From Theodoxus fluviatilis (Eukaryota; Mollusca; Gastropoda; Cycloneritida; Neritidae): DNA of 20,000 nucleotides. Each line of letters opens with the position of its first letter. Position 1 is the first letter of the stretch. The notes beneath the pieces are model-generated. The model was given only the letters and a program-made list of their open reading frames with translations. It was not told the origin of the DNA and made no database searches. The DNA lies in contig JAWQFJ010009490.1 of NCBI GenBank assembly GCA_034096865.1, positions 1-20,000 on the forward strand, given 5' to 3'. This document shows positions 19,461 to 20,000 of the stretch, piece after piece. The position numbers and the translations under genes were made by a program.

Positions 19461-20000
19461 AAAGTTTTATTGCCAGAGCGACAGTCCTTTCAAAGCTTGT
19501 GATCAAATCAAAATCAATCGTGGACATGTGTTTTATGCATCTGACATTCATCGTCTTTGCGGATTTATTCATGATTCAGTGGCAAACTTGGGTACACGAA
19601 TACTCTTACAATAGGATACATAACACATACGAGTGCTTACATCAGGACAAAAGGAAAGGAATGATTACACTATTTTATCATCATTACCTTCTCTCGCAAT
19701 TTAAAACTTATAAATATACATAGAAACATTCCTTGATATATAAGTATTGCACCCCCTCAACAGGGTGCTACATTTTCTCATTACATTGTCACTTAAGTAT
19801 ATTGTGCGATATAATATCGTCTTATATTCGTCACAATGCTTACAATATAGAAAAAAAATCTTCGTCTTCTATTACACTGCGAAACAAACATGTTTGTTCT
19901 TCTTTGTCAATGTATGCATACCGTTGGTTAGTTTTCAGTTGATTCACCCCAAATCTATACCTAATAAGGCTATCTCTAAATTTGTAAATTGTAACAACAT
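19461..20000 (-). mobile_element. Probable 3' end of a fourth non-LTR retrotransposon (partial)
   Basis: TTTATT at 19466-19471 gives AATAAA on the minus strand immediately before the TCAGT tail, as in copies A, B and C. The following sequence is AT-rich with many stops. I see no certain ORF2 motif, only a vague cysteine-bearing stretch near 19750-19850. The call rests on the 3' architecture, and the element would continue past the window end. Confidence 0.5.

Overview
This window looks like repeat-rich nuclear DNA from an animal, most likely a lophotrochozoan and probably a gastropod mollusc. That call is an inference. It rests on the non-LTR retrotransposon types, the heavy GA, GACA, GAT and CTGG microsatellites, MITE-like foldback insertions and an intron-containing TGF-beta ligand gene. 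No bacterial-style operon, rRNA, tRNA or CRISPR array was seen.

Layout. Positions 1-1200 hold no convincing gene, only a small foldback at 459-520. Positions 1200-1950 hold purine-rich low complexity, a 68-bp tandem duplication and a MITE-like element at 1522-1750. Positions 1944-10433 are essentially a head-to-tail stack of three related, decayed non-LTR retrotransposons (called A, B and C here), all on the minus strand and separated by GA/TC microsatellites. C is the longest: it keeps part of an AP-type endonuclease, the reverse transcriptase and a C-terminal CCHC finger. B has been split twice, by a 340-bp foldback element (3943-4282, 4-5 bp target duplication) and by an 882-bp element with very long inverted repeats (5801-6682, 7-bp target duplication). 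A keeps only the region after the reverse transcriptase.

Positions 10434-17400 are mostly non-coding. They hold a 115-bp retroposed insertion with 17-bp target duplications, long GA, GACA and GGAT arrays, a (GAT)30 tract, a 22-bp minisatellite (exactly 12 copies), a 133-bp direct repeat in two copies, a 33/22-bp minisatellite and a fragment of a dispersed repeat with a GGCGGAGGT-type end. A promoter-like cluster lies at 17411-17470.

The one host gene I can support is a TGF-beta superfamily ligand on the minus strand. Its last exon is 18000-18748 and an upstream propeptide exon is 19176-19310. The two are joined by phase-compatible splice sites, and the 5' part lies beyond position 20000. The mature domain is divergent: it has only the six knot cysteines, lacks the cysteine usually used for the interchain disulfide, and lacks the usual tryptophan pair. 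Downstream of the propeptide exon (on the plus strand), an (ACTGA)12 array caps what looks like another retrotransposon 3' end.

The most notable pattern is shared by four or five separate repeat units: an AATAAA-type signal, then a family-specific short tandem repeat (TTCAG, CCAG or TTCG units), then a (TC)n tract. The truncated 5' ends of A and B begin at such TC tracts. This suggests retrotransposons that end in, or insert into, TC microsatellites.
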